In this document: positions 43,944 to 53,545 of the stretch, in pieces
Layout of the letters: each line of letters opens with the position of its first letter
Position numbering within the stretch: position 1 is the first letter of the stretch
Assembly (NCBI RefSeq): GCF_900100795.1
Contig: NZ_FNCO01000002.1
Location: 702,007-766,006, forward strand
Direction of reading: 5' to 3'
Source of the DNA: Pseudomonas abietaniphila
Lineage (GTDB): Bacteria; Pseudomonadota; Gammaproteobacteria; Pseudomonadales; Pseudomonadaceae
DNA length: 64,000 bases
Notes under the pieces: generated by a model
What the model saw: the letters and a program-made list of their open reading frames with translations, nothing else
The model's database searches: none
Told to the model about the DNA's origin: nothing
Translations under genes and position numbers: made by a program

Positions 43944-46048
43944 TGGATCGTGTCATCAACCTGCTCAACCAACTCGCCCTGGCGGCGATGCGTCGCTCGG
44001 AAATCGTCGGTGCGTTCGTGGTCATCGCCATCGTGTTCATGATGATCACGCCCCTGCCCACGGGGCTGGTGGATGTATTGATCGCCATCAACATCTGTAT
44101 TTCCTGCCTGCTGATCATGCTCGCCATGCACCTGCCACGGCCGCTGGCGTTCTCCACGTTTCCGGCGGTGCTGTTATTGACCACTATGTTCCGCCTGGCC
44201 CTGTCGATTTCCACCACGCGCCTGATTCTGTTGAACCAGGACGCCGGGCACATCGTCGAGGCCTTCGGTCAGTTCGTGGTGGGCGGCAACCTGGCCGTGG
44301 GCATGGTGATCTTCCTGATCCTCACCGTGGTCAACTTTCTGGTGATCACCAAGGGCTCGGAACGGGTGGCCGAAGTCGGGGCGCGCTTCACCCTCGACGC
44401 CATGCCCGGCAAACAGATGTCGATCGACAGCGACTTGCGGGCCAACCTGATCAGTGTGTTCGAGGCGCGCAAGCGGCGGGCCGAACTGGGCAAGGAAAGC
44501 CAGCTCTTCGGTGCCATGGACGGTGCGATGAAGTTCGTCAACGGTGACGCCATCGCCAGCCTGATCATCGTCGCCATCAACATGATCGGCGGCATCGCCA
44601 TCGGTGTGGTGCAGCACAACATGAGCGCAGGCGATGCCTTGCAGGTCTACACCGTGTTGACCATCGGCGACGGCCTGATCGCGCAGATTCCCGCACTGCT
44701 GATCTCCGTGACCTGCGGCATGATCATCACCCGCGTGCCCGATGAAGACAGGGCCGAGGCCAATATCGGCCGGCAAATTGCCGAGCAGATCACCAGTCAG
44801 CCCAAGGCCTGGATCATCGCGGCGGTGGCGATGCTCGGGTTCGCCGCCCTGCCCGGCATGCCAACGGCGGTTTTCATCGTCATCGCGATCATCTGTGGCA
44901 GCGGCGGCCTGTTGCAGTTGCAACGCGCCAGACCAAAAGCCGAGCAGGCGCAGGCCACCGTGATAGCGCCTGAAATGAACGGGCGCGAAGACCTGCGCAC
45001 GTTCTCGCCGAGCCGGCAGTTCGTGCTGCAGTTTCACCCCGGTCAGAACCCGGCGCACGTCGACGCGCTGGTCAGCGAGATCCGGCAACGACGCAACCGG
45101 CTGGTGGTGCAATACGGCCTGACCCTGCCCTCGTTCATCATCGAACAGGTCGAGCAGCTGCCACCGGACGAGTTCCGCTTTTCGGTGTACGAGGTGCCGC
45201 TGCTCAAAGCCACGTTTACCCAGAGCCATGTCGCGGTGGACGCACGCATGCTTGAGCAATCGCCTGACGCGGCGGTGTACGGCAGCACCGATCGCCAGGA
45301 AGGCCAATGGCTGTGGTTACCCGCCGATGCGCCGCAACTGCAGGACCCGCACGTTGAACGGGTGGATGCCATGACCTTGATCATCGAGCGCATGGAGCGC
45401 GCGCTGCAATCCTGCGGGCCGCAATTCATCGGTCTTCAGGAGACCAAGGCGATCCTGGGCTGGCTCGAAAGCGAGCAACCGGAACTCGCTCAGGAAATGC
45501 AGCGGGTCTTGCCACTGGCGCGATTCTCGGCGGTCTTGCAACGTCTGGCTTCCGAATGCGTACCACTGCGGGCGATCCGCGTGATCGCCGAAACCCTTAT
45601 CGAACACGGGCAGCACGAACGTGAAGTGACCGTGCTCGCCGACTACGTGCGCATTGCGCTGAAGTCGCAGATCTATCACCAGTACTGCGGCGCCGAAGGC
45701 CTGTTGGTCTGGGTCCTGACGCCTGAAAGCGAAGGCATCCTGCGCGATGGCCTGCGCCAGACCCAGACTGAAACCTTCTTTGCACTGGACAACGAGACCA
45801 GCCAGTTGCTGGTGCAACAACTGCACATTGCCTTCCCGCTGCGCGCCGCCGAACAAGCCGTTCTGCTGGTCGCACAGGACCTGCGCAGCCCGCTGCGGAC
45901 CTTGCTGCAGGAAGAGTTCTACCACGTGCCAGTCCTGTCTTTCGCCGAGATCAACAATGCCTCACAGGTCAAGGTGTTGGGCCGGTTCGACCTGGAAGAC
46001 GACCTGAATGACGATCTCGATGAATTGGATAACGAGCACGCCGCTTGA
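43943..46048 (+). CDS. hrcV: HrcV, type III export gate protein (SctV)
   Basis: 701-residue FlhA/SctV protein that forms the nonameric export gate. The N-terminal half has about seven to eight membrane segments with the family motif PTGLVDVLIAINI and FPAVLLLTTMFRLALSISTTRLIL; the C-terminal cytosolic domain begins near residue 350. ATG overlaps the hrpJ stop. Length and order are as in P. syringae. Confidence 0.96.
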   Translation: MDRVINLLNQLALAAMRRSEIVGAFVVIAIVFMMITPLPTGLVDVLIAINICISCLLIMLAMHLPRPLAFSTFPAVLLLTTMFRLALSISTTRLILLNQDAGHIVEAFGQFVVGGNLAVGMVIFLILTVVNFLVITKGSERVAEVGARFTLDAMPGKQMSIDSDLRANLISVFEARKRRAELGKESQLFGAMDGAMKFVNGDAIASLIIVAINMIGGIAIGVVQHNMSAGDALQVYTVLTIGDGLIAQIPALLISVTCGMIITRVPDEDRAEANIGRQIAEQITSQPKAWIIAAVAMLGFAALPGMPTAVFIVIAIICGSGGLLQLQRARPKAEQAQATVIAPEMNGREDLRTFSPSRQFVLQFHPGQNPAHVDALVSEIRQRRNRLVVQYGLTLPSFIIEQVEQLPPDEFRFSVYEVPLLKATFTQSHVAVDARMLEQSPDAAVYGSTDRQEGQWLWLPADAPQLQDPHVERVDAMTLIIERMERALQSCGPQFIGLQETKAILGWLESEQPELAQEMQRVLPLARFSAVLQRLASECVPLRAIRVIAETLIEHGQHEREVTVLADYVRIALKSQIYHQYCGAEGLLVWVLTPESEGILRDGLRQTQTETFFALDNETSQLLVQQLHIAFPLRAAEQAVLLVAQDLRSPLRTLLQEEFYHVPVLSFAEINNASQVKVLGRFDLEDDLNDDLDELDNEHAA

Positions 46049-46066
46049 GTACCTGGAGAATCTCGC

Positions 46067-47023
46067 ATGTTTGAATTACGGGTATTGACCGGCCTGCACC
46101 AAGGCGCGGCGCTACCACTGGTGGGCGAACAATGGGCGATCGGGTCTGATGCAGAACAGGACCTGGCGCTGCACGATCCCGGCGTGGAGCAAATGCATTG
46201 TCGTCTTCGACGACAAGGCGACCGCTGGGTACTGGACGCCGCCGACGGCGCGGTCTGCGACGAAGAAGGCCATCGCCACGCAACCACCGAACTCACGCCC
46301 GACACCGCGTTCGTGCTGGGCTCGGTGTGGCTGTGCGTCTCCGCCGCCGAGGACGCATGGCCATCGGTGCCTGCGCTGATCCAGACGCCACCACCGGCCC
46401 CGGAACCCGAGCCCGTCGCCGGCACGCCGCCACTGGAAAAGGTCGAATCTCGCGCTCGCGTGCTCAATCGCACCACCGGCATCGTGATCGGCGTGTTGCT
46501 GGGGATTGCGGGCAGCGCGTGGAGCCTCACGCGCAGCAGCACAGCCACTGACTCACTCGCGGTCGCCACGGTCGCGCCCGCGCTCGAGCAACCCGGCGTC
46601 CAGCGCAAACCGGCCGCACCCCACAAGCGCACATCACTGACCGGCGTCGACGACACCCGCCGCCAGCTCAATACCATGCTCAGCGACCGGCTGCTCAGCG
46701 ACGTGAACGTGCAGCAGACGCCGGAAGGTCTGACCCTGAGCGGCCACCTCAAGCCCGAGGCGCAGCTGGTCTATCAGCGCATGCTGCAACGGTTCAAGGA
46801 CCGCTACGATTCGCCCGTGGCCTTGATCGATAACGTCACGGCCTCCGGCAGCGGCCTGCCCTTCACCATCGTGCAGATCATGTCCGGGCCCAACGCGCAT
46901 CTGGTCACTGCTGACGGCCATCGGTTGTACATCGGCGACGAACTCGCCGGGCTGCGCCTGACCCGCATTGACGACAACCGCATCCAGTTCGACGGCGACC
47001 GGCATTACGAGGTGAACTGGTGA
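46067..47023 (+). CDS. hrpQ: HrpQ, inner-membrane ring protein (SctD)
   Basis: 318-residue SctD homologue that builds the inner-membrane ring. A cytosolic FHA-like domain (residues about 5-95, GEQWAIGSDAEQDLALHDPG), one membrane helix (GIVIGVLLGIAGSAWSL, about residue 140) and a periplasmic ring-building part follow. GGAGAA precedes the ATG. The stop overlaps the GTG of hrcN (GTGA), so translation is coupled. Confidence 0.9.
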   Translation: MFELRVLTGLHQGAALPLVGEQWAIGSDAEQDLALHDPGVEQMHCRLRRQGDRWVLDAADGAVCDEEGHRHATTELTPDTAFVLGSVWLCVSAAEDAWPSVPALIQTPPPAPEPEPVAGTPPLEKVESRARVLNRTTGIVIGVLLGIAGSAWSLTRSSTATDSLAVATVAPALEQPGVQRKPAAPHKRTSLTGVDDTRRQLNTMLSDRLLSDVNVQQTPEGLTLSGHLKPEAQLVYQRMLQRFKDRYDSPVALIDNVTASGSGLPFTIVQIMSGPNAHLVTADGHRLYIGDELAGLRLTRIDDNRIQFDGDRHYEVNW

Positions 47024-48369
47024 ACGCAGCCCTGGATCAATGGAAAACCGGGCACGCCCGGCGCTTGAGCGGGTTTTCGGCGGTGCAGGTCAGCGGCCGG
47101 GTGAGTGCTGTCAGCGGGATCCTGCTGGAGTGCCAGATACCGGCGGCCAAGGTTGGCGACTTGTGTGAAGTCAGCAAAGCAGACGGCAGTGTCATGCTGG
47201 CGGAAATCGTCGGTTTCACGCGTGACTGCACGTTGCTGAGCGCCCTTGGCACGCCCGACGGCATTCAGGTCGGGGCCCGTATTCGCCCGCTCGGCATGGC
47301 GCATCGCATTGGCGTTGACGACGGTCTGCTCGGCAGCGTGCTTGACGGCTTCGGCAGGCCCTTGCTGGGAGACTCACAGGGCGCGTTCGCCGGCCCCGGC
47401 GATCGCCGGGTGACGCTGCCGGTCATCGCGGACGCGCTGCCGCCGACTCAACGCCCGCGCATCACCAATGCCCTGCCAACCGGTGTGCGTGCCATCGACA
47501 GCGCCATCTTGCTGGGTGAAGGCCAACGGGTCGGGCTGTTTGCCGGGGCGGGTTGCGGCAAGACCACGCTGATGGCTGAACTGGCGCGGAACATGGCCTG
47601 CGACGTTATCGTTTTCGGCCTGATCGGCGAGCGGGGTCGCGAACTGCGGGAATTCCTCGACCACGAACTGGACGCCACCCTGCGCAGCCGCTCGGTGCTG
47701 GTGTGCGCGACCTCCGACCGCTCCAGCATGGAACGTGCACGCGCAGCCTTCACCGCCACTGCCATTGCCGAGGCGTATCGCGAGCGCGGGATGAAAGTGC
47801 TGTTGCTGCTGGATTCGCTGACGCGTTTTGCCCGCGCCCAGCGCGAAATCGGCATTGCGGCGGGCGAACCGCTTGGACGCGGCGGCCTGCCACCCTCGGT
47901 GTACACCTTGTTACCGCGGCTGGTGGAGCGCGCCGGGATGAGCGAAACCGGCTCGATCACCGCCCTCTATACCGTGCTGATCGAACAGGACTCCATGAAC
48001 GACCCGGTGGCCGACGAGGTGCGTTCGCTGCTCGATGGTCACATCGTCCTGTCACGCAAACTCGCCGAGCGCGGCCATTACCCCGCTATCGATGTGCAGG
48101 CCAGCATCAGCCGGATTCTCAGCAACGTCACCGGTCGCGAACACCAACAGGCCAACAACCGCCTCAGACGCCTGATGGCCGCCTACCGACAGGTGGAGAT
48201 GCTGTTGCGCCTGGGCGAATACCAGCCCGGAGGGGATCCCGTGACCGACTGCGCGGTGCAATTGAACGAGCCGATCAACGCCTTTCTCCGCCAGGACCTG
48301 CGCGAACCCGTGCCGCTGCAGGACACCCTCGACGGGTTGATGCAGCTAACCTCGCAGTTGCCGGAGTGA
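47020..48369 (+). CDS. hrcN: HrcN, type III ATPase (SctN)
   Basis: 449-residue F1-type ATPase that strips chaperones and unfolds substrates at the base of the secretion apparatus. Walker A GAGCGKTTL, Walker B LLLLDSLTRFARAQRE and GLIGERGRELREF are all intact. GTG start overlaps hrpQ by 4 bp. Confidence 0.96.
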   Translation: MNAALDQWKTGHARRLSGFSAVQVSGRVSAVSGILLECQIPAAKVGDLCEVSKADGSVMLAEIVGFTRDCTLLSALGTPDGIQVGARIRPLGMAHRIGVDDGLLGSVLDGFGRPLLGDSQGAFAGPGDRRVTLPVIADALPPTQRPRITNALPTGVRAIDSAILLGEGQRVGLFAGAGCGKTTLMAELARNMACDVIVFGLIGERGRELREFLDHELDATLRSRSVLVCATSDRSSMERARAAFTATAIAEAYRERGMKVLLLLDSLTRFARAQREIGIAAGEPLGRGGLPPSVYTLLPRLVERAGMSETGSITALYTVLIEQDSMNDPVADEVRSLLDGHIVLSRKLAERGHYPAIDVQASISRILSNVTGREHQQANNRLRRLMAAYRQVEMLLRLGEYQPGGDPVTDCAVQLNEPINAFLRQDLREPVPLQDTLDGLMQLTSQLPE

Positions 48370-48373
48370 GCCC

Positions 48374-48820
48374 TTGGAAGAAGAGCTCGACATTGACCCG
48401 CAGCGCCTGATGCTGGAACACGTCATCAGCGTGCTCACGCCGTTGCGACAGCACCGACAGGCCAGCGCCGAGCGTGCGCAACGCCGGGCTCAGAAGGCAC
48501 TGGAAGACATGCAGGTGCATTTGCAGCAGACCCGCGAATCGTTGACGCAAGAGCGCGACAACCAGCGCGAGCGGCGACAGGGGCTGAGCGTTGCGCACCT
48601 GAACAAACAGATGTCGCTGAATGACCTTGATCGCTGGCACGAGAAGGAGCACCGCATGCTCGATCGTCTGGCCTATATCCGGCAGGACGTGCAGCGGCAA
48701 CGGTTGGGCATCGACGAACAGCAACGGCAACTGGTGCAGGCCAGGGACGCGGCAAAGGCGGCTCAACGAGCCGTGGAAAAGCTGGCCTGCCTGGCTGAAG
48801 CCCTCAATGAACCCGATTAA
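48374..48820 (+). CDS. hrpO: HrpO, ATPase stalk protein (SctO)
   Basis: 148-residue charged, helical protein predicted to be a two-helix coiled coil (heptad-like QHRQASAERAQRRAQKALED and similar), the FliJ/SctO stalk linking ATPase to export gate. It has a TTG start with GAGTGAG just upstream and follows hrcN by 4 bp. Confidence 0.85.
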   Translation: MEEELDIDPQRLMLEHVISVLTPLRQHRQASAERAQRRAQKALEDMQVHLQQTRESLTQERDNQRERRQGLSVAHLNKQMSLNDLDRWHEKEHRMLDRLAYIRQDVQRQRLGIDEQQRQLVQARDAAKAAQRAVEKLACLAEALNEPD

Positions 48821-48842
48821 GCCTCAACTAAAAAGGTGAACC

Positions 48843-49391
48843 ATGAGCACGCCCGTTCAATCCGCGCCTCGCGCCCACCCTCAGCCGCAGGTACGGCCGA
48901 CGCCAGACACACCGTCCACTTCAACCGATACACGCCCTGCCCTCGGCGTGCGGCGTGGCGACACGGACCGCGTGCGTGCGGCCTGGAAACCGTCGACTCA
49001 GCCAGAAACCACCAACGCCGACGGTCTGTTCTTCTCACAGCTACTCATCCCGACTGTCAGCGAAGAGCCCGATCACTCAGGGTTTTCCGGCAGCGGCCTG
49101 AGCCTGCTACCACCCGCAGACGGCGTGCCGACTCAACTGATCGACGAGCTCGCGCAGCGCCTCCCCTTGCATCCGGACGGCCCGTTCAACGTCACGCTGC
49201 TGATGCCCTATCTGGGCAAAGTGCAGGTCAACGCCAGCAAACGCGAGAATCACTGGAGCGTCGAACTGGGCTTCGCGAAGAAGGGCGTGCTCAAACGCCT
49301 GAACCCTCATCAGCGTGCCTGTGAGGGCGCCCTCGCCGCGGCCTTGGGACAGGATGTCGACTTGTCCTTTCATGAAGCGCTGCCGGCATGA
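48843..49391 (+). CDS. hrpP: HrpP, substrate-specificity switch/needle-length protein (SctP)
   Basis: 182 residues; the N-terminal half is Pro/Ser/Thr-rich and poorly ordered, the C-terminal half holds the conserved T3S4-like domain (GPFNVTLLMPYLGKVQVNAS). In P. syringae, HrpP controls secretion switching and is itself secreted. AAAAGGTG precedes the ATG and its stop overlaps hrcQa (ATGA). Confidence 0.85.
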   Translation: MSTPVQSAPRAHPQPQVRPTPDTPSTSTDTRPALGVRRGDTDRVRAAWKPSTQPETTNADGLFFSQLLIPTVSEEPDHSGFSGSGLSLLPPADGVPTQLIDELAQRLPLHPDGPFNVTLLMPYLGKVQVNASKRENHWSVELGFAKKGVLKRLNPHQRACEGALAAALGQDVDLSFHEALPA

Positions 49392-50110
49392 GCGCCCTGT
49401 CACTGCGCAAAGTCGATTCCACGACCGCACACCTCAGCCGTAGCCTCGGCTTGGGGGTCAGCCTGCATTTCAACGTTCAGGGCGAACACGGCACGGTGAG
49501 CCTGCTCCCTCTCATTGCCGACCCTGTTGCTGAACCCCGGCTCCATTGGTTCAACAGTGCATCGGGGCCCTTCGGGCTGAGTGATGCCGAAGCCATGTTG
49601 AGTCTGCTGGGTGAACTGCCCGTCACCCTCGCGGGCGATTTTCAACCGTGGTACTGGCAGGTGCTCAATCAGCGAATGAGCCCTGCGGTGGCGGAACTGT
49701 TTTGTCCTCTTGCGCCACTCAGCGATATCACTGCACTGCCTGTCGCTGTGATGACGTGCCGGATACAGGTGCAACGGGAGGATCAGTCACTGCATGGACT
49801 GTTCCAGGCAGACGCCGCAACGCTGTTGCGAATGCTGCAGTCCGCGCCTTGGCGCGCCCATCGACAGACGCTCGATGAAGCGTGGTTGATCACTCAACCG
49901 CTTGAACTCGGACACTTGTCGTTGACCCTGGCACAACTGGCTTCGCTGCAACCCGGCGATGTGTTGCTGCCCTCGCTGTGTCACTTCGACAGCGACGGCA
50001 ATGGGTACCTGCAACTGGGCGGCCGGCAGTGGGCAGTGCAAACCGACAGTCACCAAGGGCGACTGTCTGTGCAGCTCAGTCACGAGGAACCCCTGGAACA
50101 TGGCCAATGA
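49388..50110 (+). CDS. hrcQA: HrcQa, C-ring component (N-terminal part of split SctQ)
   Basis: 240-residue N-terminal half of the SctQ sorting-platform protein. P. syringae splits SctQ into two genes, and that is seen here. It overlaps hrpP by 4 bp and hrcQb by 11 bp. A SpoA-like segment lies near the C-terminus (LAQLASLQPGDVLLPSL). Confidence 0.9.
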   Translation: MSALSLRKVDSTTAHLSRSLGLGVSLHFNVQGEHGTVSLLPLIADPVAEPRLHWFNSASGPFGLSDAEAMLSLLGELPVTLAGDFQPWYWQVLNQRMSPAVAELFCPLAPLSDITALPVAVMTCRIQVQREDQSLHGLFQADAATLLRMLQSAPWRAHRQTLDEAWLITQPLELGHLSLTLAQLASLQPGDVLLPSLCHFDSDGNGYLQLGGRQWAVQTDSHQGRLSVQLSHEEPLEHGQ

Positions 50111-50543
50111 AACGCTGTACGACGAAGCACTGGAGATGTCACCTGACGATGAATACGAAACGCCGCGGGTAGATGACGAGGGCTACGACGACCCGGCACA
50201 GCGGATGCACGCCGAATCCGACTGGCAGGCCCACGAGGATGAACAGCCCGTCGACGCGCCGTACCTTCTTGACGATGGGGCTGATGATGCGACGATTCAC
50301 GCCTCGCTGACGCTTGACCCTCTCGACCAGTTACCCATGGCGCTCACCCTGCGCTGCGGCGTCTTGTCGATAAACCTCGGCGATCTGCGCCGAGTCGCTG
50401 CCGGCACCATCCTTGAAGTCAGCGGCGTCACGCCAGGTCACGCCACGCTGTGTCACGGCGAGCGTGTGGTGGCCGAGGGCGAACTGGTGGATGTCGAGGG
50501 GCGGCTGGGCCTGCAAATCACCCGGATGGCGTCGCCCGCATGA
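50100..50543 (+). CDS. hrcQB: HrcQb, C-ring component (C-terminal part of split SctQ)
   Basis: 147 residues. An acidic N-terminal half ([20 protein letters not shown]) precedes the SpoA/FliN-like domain ([28 protein letters not shown]). It overlaps hrcQa and ends in the ATGA shared with hrcR. The acidic leader appears slightly longer than I expect for P. syringae HrcQb. Confidence 0.9.
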   Translation: MANETLYDEALEMSPDDEYETPRVDDEGYDDPAQRMHAESDWQAHEDEQPVDAPYLLDDGADDATIHASLTLDPLDQLPMALTLRCGVLSINLGDLRRVAAGTILEVSGVTPGHATLCHGERVVAEGELVDVEGRLGLQITRMASPA

Positions 50544-51193
50544 TCACGGACGGGATGAACCCGGTATTGCTGGCGCTGTTTCTCGGCGCCTTGTCGCTGA
50601 TTCCGTTCTTGCTGATCGTCTGCACGGCCTTTCTGAAAATCGCGATGACGTTGTTGATCACCCGCAACGCCATCGGTGTGCAGCAAGTGCCACCGAACAT
50701 GGCGATGTACGGCATCGCGCTGGCGGCCACGATGTTCGTCATGGCACCGGTGGCCCACGACATCCAGCAACGGGTGCATGACCACCCGCTGGAGATGGGC
50801 AGTAGCGACAAACTGCAGGCCAGCGCCATGACGGTCATCGAACCGCTGCAACGCTTCATGACCCGTAATACCGACCCGGATGTCAGCGCCCACTTGCTCG
50901 ACAACACGCAGCGCATGTGGCCCAAGGACATGGCCGATCAAGCGACCAAAAACGACCTGCTGCTGGCGGTTCCGGCGTTCGTGCTTTCGGAGTTGCAGGC
51001 CGGGTTTCAGATCGGCTTTCTGATCTATATTCCGTTCATCGTGATTGACCTGATCGTCTCCAACCTGCTGCTCGCGCTGGGCATGCAGATGGTGTCGCCG
51101 ATGACCATCTCCCTGCCGCTCAAGCTGCTGCTGTTCGTCCTGGTACAGGGTTGGACGCGCCTGCTCGACAGCCTGTTCTACTCGTATATGTGA
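50540..51193 (+). CDS. hrcR: HrcR, export apparatus protein (SctR)
   Basis: 217-residue FliP/SctR membrane protein of the export gate core. About four membrane segments are seen: [22 protein letters not shown] at the N-terminus and [21 protein letters not shown] near the end. The start is ATG 50540, overlapping hrcQb by 4 bp; the upstream open frame has no ribosome site. Confidence 0.95.
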   Translation: MITDGMNPVLLALFLGALSLIPFLLIVCTAFLKIAMTLLITRNAIGVQQVPPNMAMYGIALAATMFVMAPVAHDIQQRVHDHPLEMGSSDKLQASAMTVIEPLQRFMTRNTDPDVSAHLLDNTQRMWPKDMADQATKNDLLLAVPAFVLSELQAGFQIGFLIYIPFIVIDLIVSNLLLALGMQMVSPMTISLPLKLLLFVLVQGWTRLLDSLFYSYM

Positions 51194-51200
51194 GGCGGTC

Positions 51201-51467
51201 ATGGAAGCGTTGGCGTTGTTCAAGCAAGGCATGTTTCTGGTGGTCATCCTCACGGCGCCGCCGCTGGGTGTCGCTGTACTGGTGGGCGTGATCACCTCGC
51301 TGGTGCAGGCATTGATGCAGATCCAGGACCAGACCCTGCCCTTCGGCATCAAACTCGCGGCGGTCGGCCTGACCCTTGCGATGACTGGACGCTGGATCGG
51401 CGTCGAGCTGATCCAGTTCATCAACATGGCGTTCGACCTCATCGCCCGTTCCGGGGGCGTGCACTAG
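51201..51467 (+). CDS. hrcS: HrcS, export apparatus protein (SctS)
   Basis: 88-residue FliQ/SctS membrane protein with two membrane helices and the family core QALMQIQDQTLPFGIKL. GAGGCGG precedes the ATG; the TAG stop is adjacent to the hrcT ATG. Confidence 0.95.
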   Translation: MEALALFKQGMFLVVILTAPPLGVAVLVGVITSLVQALMQIQDQTLPFGIKLAAVGLTLAMTGRWIGVELIQFINMAFDLIARSGGVH

Positions 51468-52262
51468 ATGCCTTTCGACGCACAGGGGCTGTTCGAACTG
51501 ATGCTGGGCATGGGCCTGGCGGCGGCTCGGCTGTTGCCGTGCATGATTCTGGTGCCCGCCTTTTGCTTCAAGTATCTCAAAGGCCCGTTGCGCTACGCGG
51601 TGGTGCTGGTGGTCTCGATGGTTCCGGCGCCGGCGATCAGCCGCGCGCTGTCTGCACTCAATGACGACTGGTTTTCGATCGGCGCGCTGCTGCTTAAGGA
51701 AGCGGTGCTCGGAACGCTGCTGGGCCTGCTGCTGTATGCGCCGTTCTGGATGTTCGCCTCGGTCGGCGCCCTGCTGGACAGCCAGCGGGGTGCGTTGAGT
51801 GGCGGCCAGCTCAACCCCGCGCTCGGCCCGGACGCCACACCGCTGGGCGAGCTGTTTCAGGAAACCCTGATCATGCTGGTGATCCTCTCGGGCGGCCTTT
51901 CATTGATCACCCAGGTGATCTGGGACAGCTATCAGGTCTGGCCGCCCACCGCGTGGTTGCCGGGCATGACCATCGATGGACTGGACCTCTTCCTTGAGCA
52001 ACTGAATCAGACGCTGCAACACATGATGCTGTACGCCGCGCCGTTCATTGGGCTCTTGCTGTTGATCGAGGCTGCATTGGCGATCATCGGTCTGTACGCG
52101 CAGCAGCTGAACGTGTCGATCCTGGCCATGCCGGCGAAAAGCATGGCGGGCATCGCTTTTCTGCTGATCTACCTGCCCACCTTGTTGGAATTGGGTAACG
52201 GTCAGATCCTGCAACTGGCCGACCTCAAGCATCTGTTGATCCAACTGGTGCCGGTGCCGTGA
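51468..52262 (+). CDS. hrcT: HrcT, export apparatus protein (SctT)
   Basis: 264-residue FliR/SctT membrane protein with about six hydrophobic segments, including the motif GALLDSQRGALSGGQLNPALG. Completes the R-S-T gate. It overlaps the GTG of hrcU by 4 bp. Confidence 0.95.
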   Translation: MPFDAQGLFELMLGMGLAAARLLPCMILVPAFCFKYLKGPLRYAVVLVVSMVPAPAISRALSALNDDWFSIGALLLKEAVLGTLLGLLLYAPFWMFASVGALLDSQRGALSGGQLNPALGPDATPLGELFQETLIMLVILSGGLSLITQVIWDSYQVWPPTAWLPGMTIDGLDLFLEQLNQTLQHMMLYAAPFIGLLLLIEAALAIIGLYAQQLNVSILAMPAKSMAGIAFLLIYLPTLLELGNGQILQLADLKHLLIQLVPVP

Positions 52263-53335
52263 GCGAAAAAACAGAAAAAGCCACGCCCAAACAGCTGCGC
52301 GACGCGCGGGAAAAGGGTCAGGTCGGGCAGAGCCAGGACCTGAGTAAGCTGCTGGTGCTGCTGGTGGTCAGCGAAGTCACCTTGGGTCTTGCGGATGAAA
52401 GCGTGGCGCGTTTGCAGCACCTGATGTCACTCTCGTTTGAGGGAATCGGCCAGCCTTTCATGCACACCCTCGAGCAGGTGGCGAGCGAGGGCCTGACGAC
52501 ACTGATCGGCTTTATCCTCAGCAGCGTGGGCGTGGCGGTCTTGATGCGACTGGTCGGCAGCTGGATGCAGATCGGTTTCCTCTTCGCCCCCAAGGCCCTG
52601 AAGATGGACATCAACAAGATCAACCCCTTCTCCCATGCCAAACAAATGTTCTCGGCGCAGAACCTGACGAACCTGTTGCTCAGCGTGCTTAAGGCGACCG
52701 CGATTGCGGCAACCTTGTACGCCGTGGTGAAACCGTCGCTCGGCGCTCTGATTCTGCTCTCCAACACTGACCTGACGACCTACTGGCATTCGCTGCTGCA
52801 ACTGTTCCGGCACATCCTGCGGGCGACACTGGGGTTGCTGCTGGTGATCGGCGGCGTCGACTTTGCCCTGCAAAAGTATTTCCATGCAAAGAAGTTGCGG
52901 ATGAGCCATGAGGACATCAAAAAGGAATACAAGCAGTCCGAGGGCGACCCGCACGTCAAAGGCCATCGTCGACAGCTGGCGCACGAACTGCTGAACCAGG
53001 CCCCGACCGCACCGCCGAAACCGGTTGAGGACGCCGACATGCTGGTGGTGAACCCGACGCACTATGCGGTTGCCCTGTACTACCGACCGGGGCAGACGCC
53101 GCTGCCGCTGATTCATTGCAAAGGCGAAGACGACGACGCGCTGGCGCTGATTGCCCGCGCCAAAAAAGCCGGCATACCCGTGGTGCAAAGCATCTGGCTG
53201 GCACGCACGCTGTACAAGGTCAGACCCGGCAAACACATCCCGCGTCCGACCTTGCTGGCGGTGGCGCATATCTACCAGGTCGTGCGCCAGCTTGAGGAAG
53301 TGACCGATGAGGTGATCCGGATTGAGGATGCGTGA
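52259..53335 (+). CDS. hrcU: HrcU, autocleaving export switch protein (SctU)
   Basis: 358-residue FlhB/SctU protein: four N-terminal membrane helices and a cytosolic domain with the self-cleavage motif NPTH (about residue 265), intact. It begins MSEKTEKATPKQLRDAREKG, a family signature. GTG start overlaps hrcT. It is the last T3SS gene in the window: downstream there is none of the second hrp half. Confidence 0.95.
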   Translation: MSEKTEKATPKQLRDAREKGQVGQSQDLSKLLVLLVVSEVTLGLADESVARLQHLMSLSFEGIGQPFMHTLEQVASEGLTTLIGFILSSVGVAVLMRLVGSWMQIGFLFAPKALKMDINKINPFSHAKQMFSAQNLTNLLLSVLKATAIAATLYAVVKPSLGALILLSNTDLTTYWHSLLQLFRHILRATLGLLLVIGGVDFALQKYFHAKKLRMSHEDIKKEYKQSEGDPHVKGHRRQLAHELLNQAPTAPPKPVEDADMLVVNPTHYAVALYYRPGQTPLPLIHCKGEDDDALALIARAKKAGIPVVQSIWLARTLYKVRPGKHIPRPTLLAVAHIYQVVRQLEEVTDEVIRIEDA

Positions 53336-53545
53336 TGTCGCCGTGAGTCCAGGGAGGCGATGGGCCCGAAAGAGCCGAGGTTGTCTGGTGTGACTGCTGC
53401 TGCGCAGCAGATCGTCCGGATGCGGCCCAGAGACAAGCCACGCGCCTACGCCCTACGACCGAATCAAAGGCCTGCCACCTGACGCGTTGCCTCTGCCGAA
53501 GGCGTAGGAGCGCCCTGCGGGAGGCGAATCTACGAACCCCGCGTC
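53336..53545. other. junction after hrcU, no gene seen
   Basis: 210 bp between hrcU and a LysR gene. It contains CTGCTGCTGCGCAGCAG (self-complementary) and a degenerate REP-like GGCGTAGGAGCG also seen near 9481. No clear terminator with a T-run and no hrp sequence is visible. This is the breakpoint relative to a standard hrp/hrc cluster. Confidence 0.5.
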
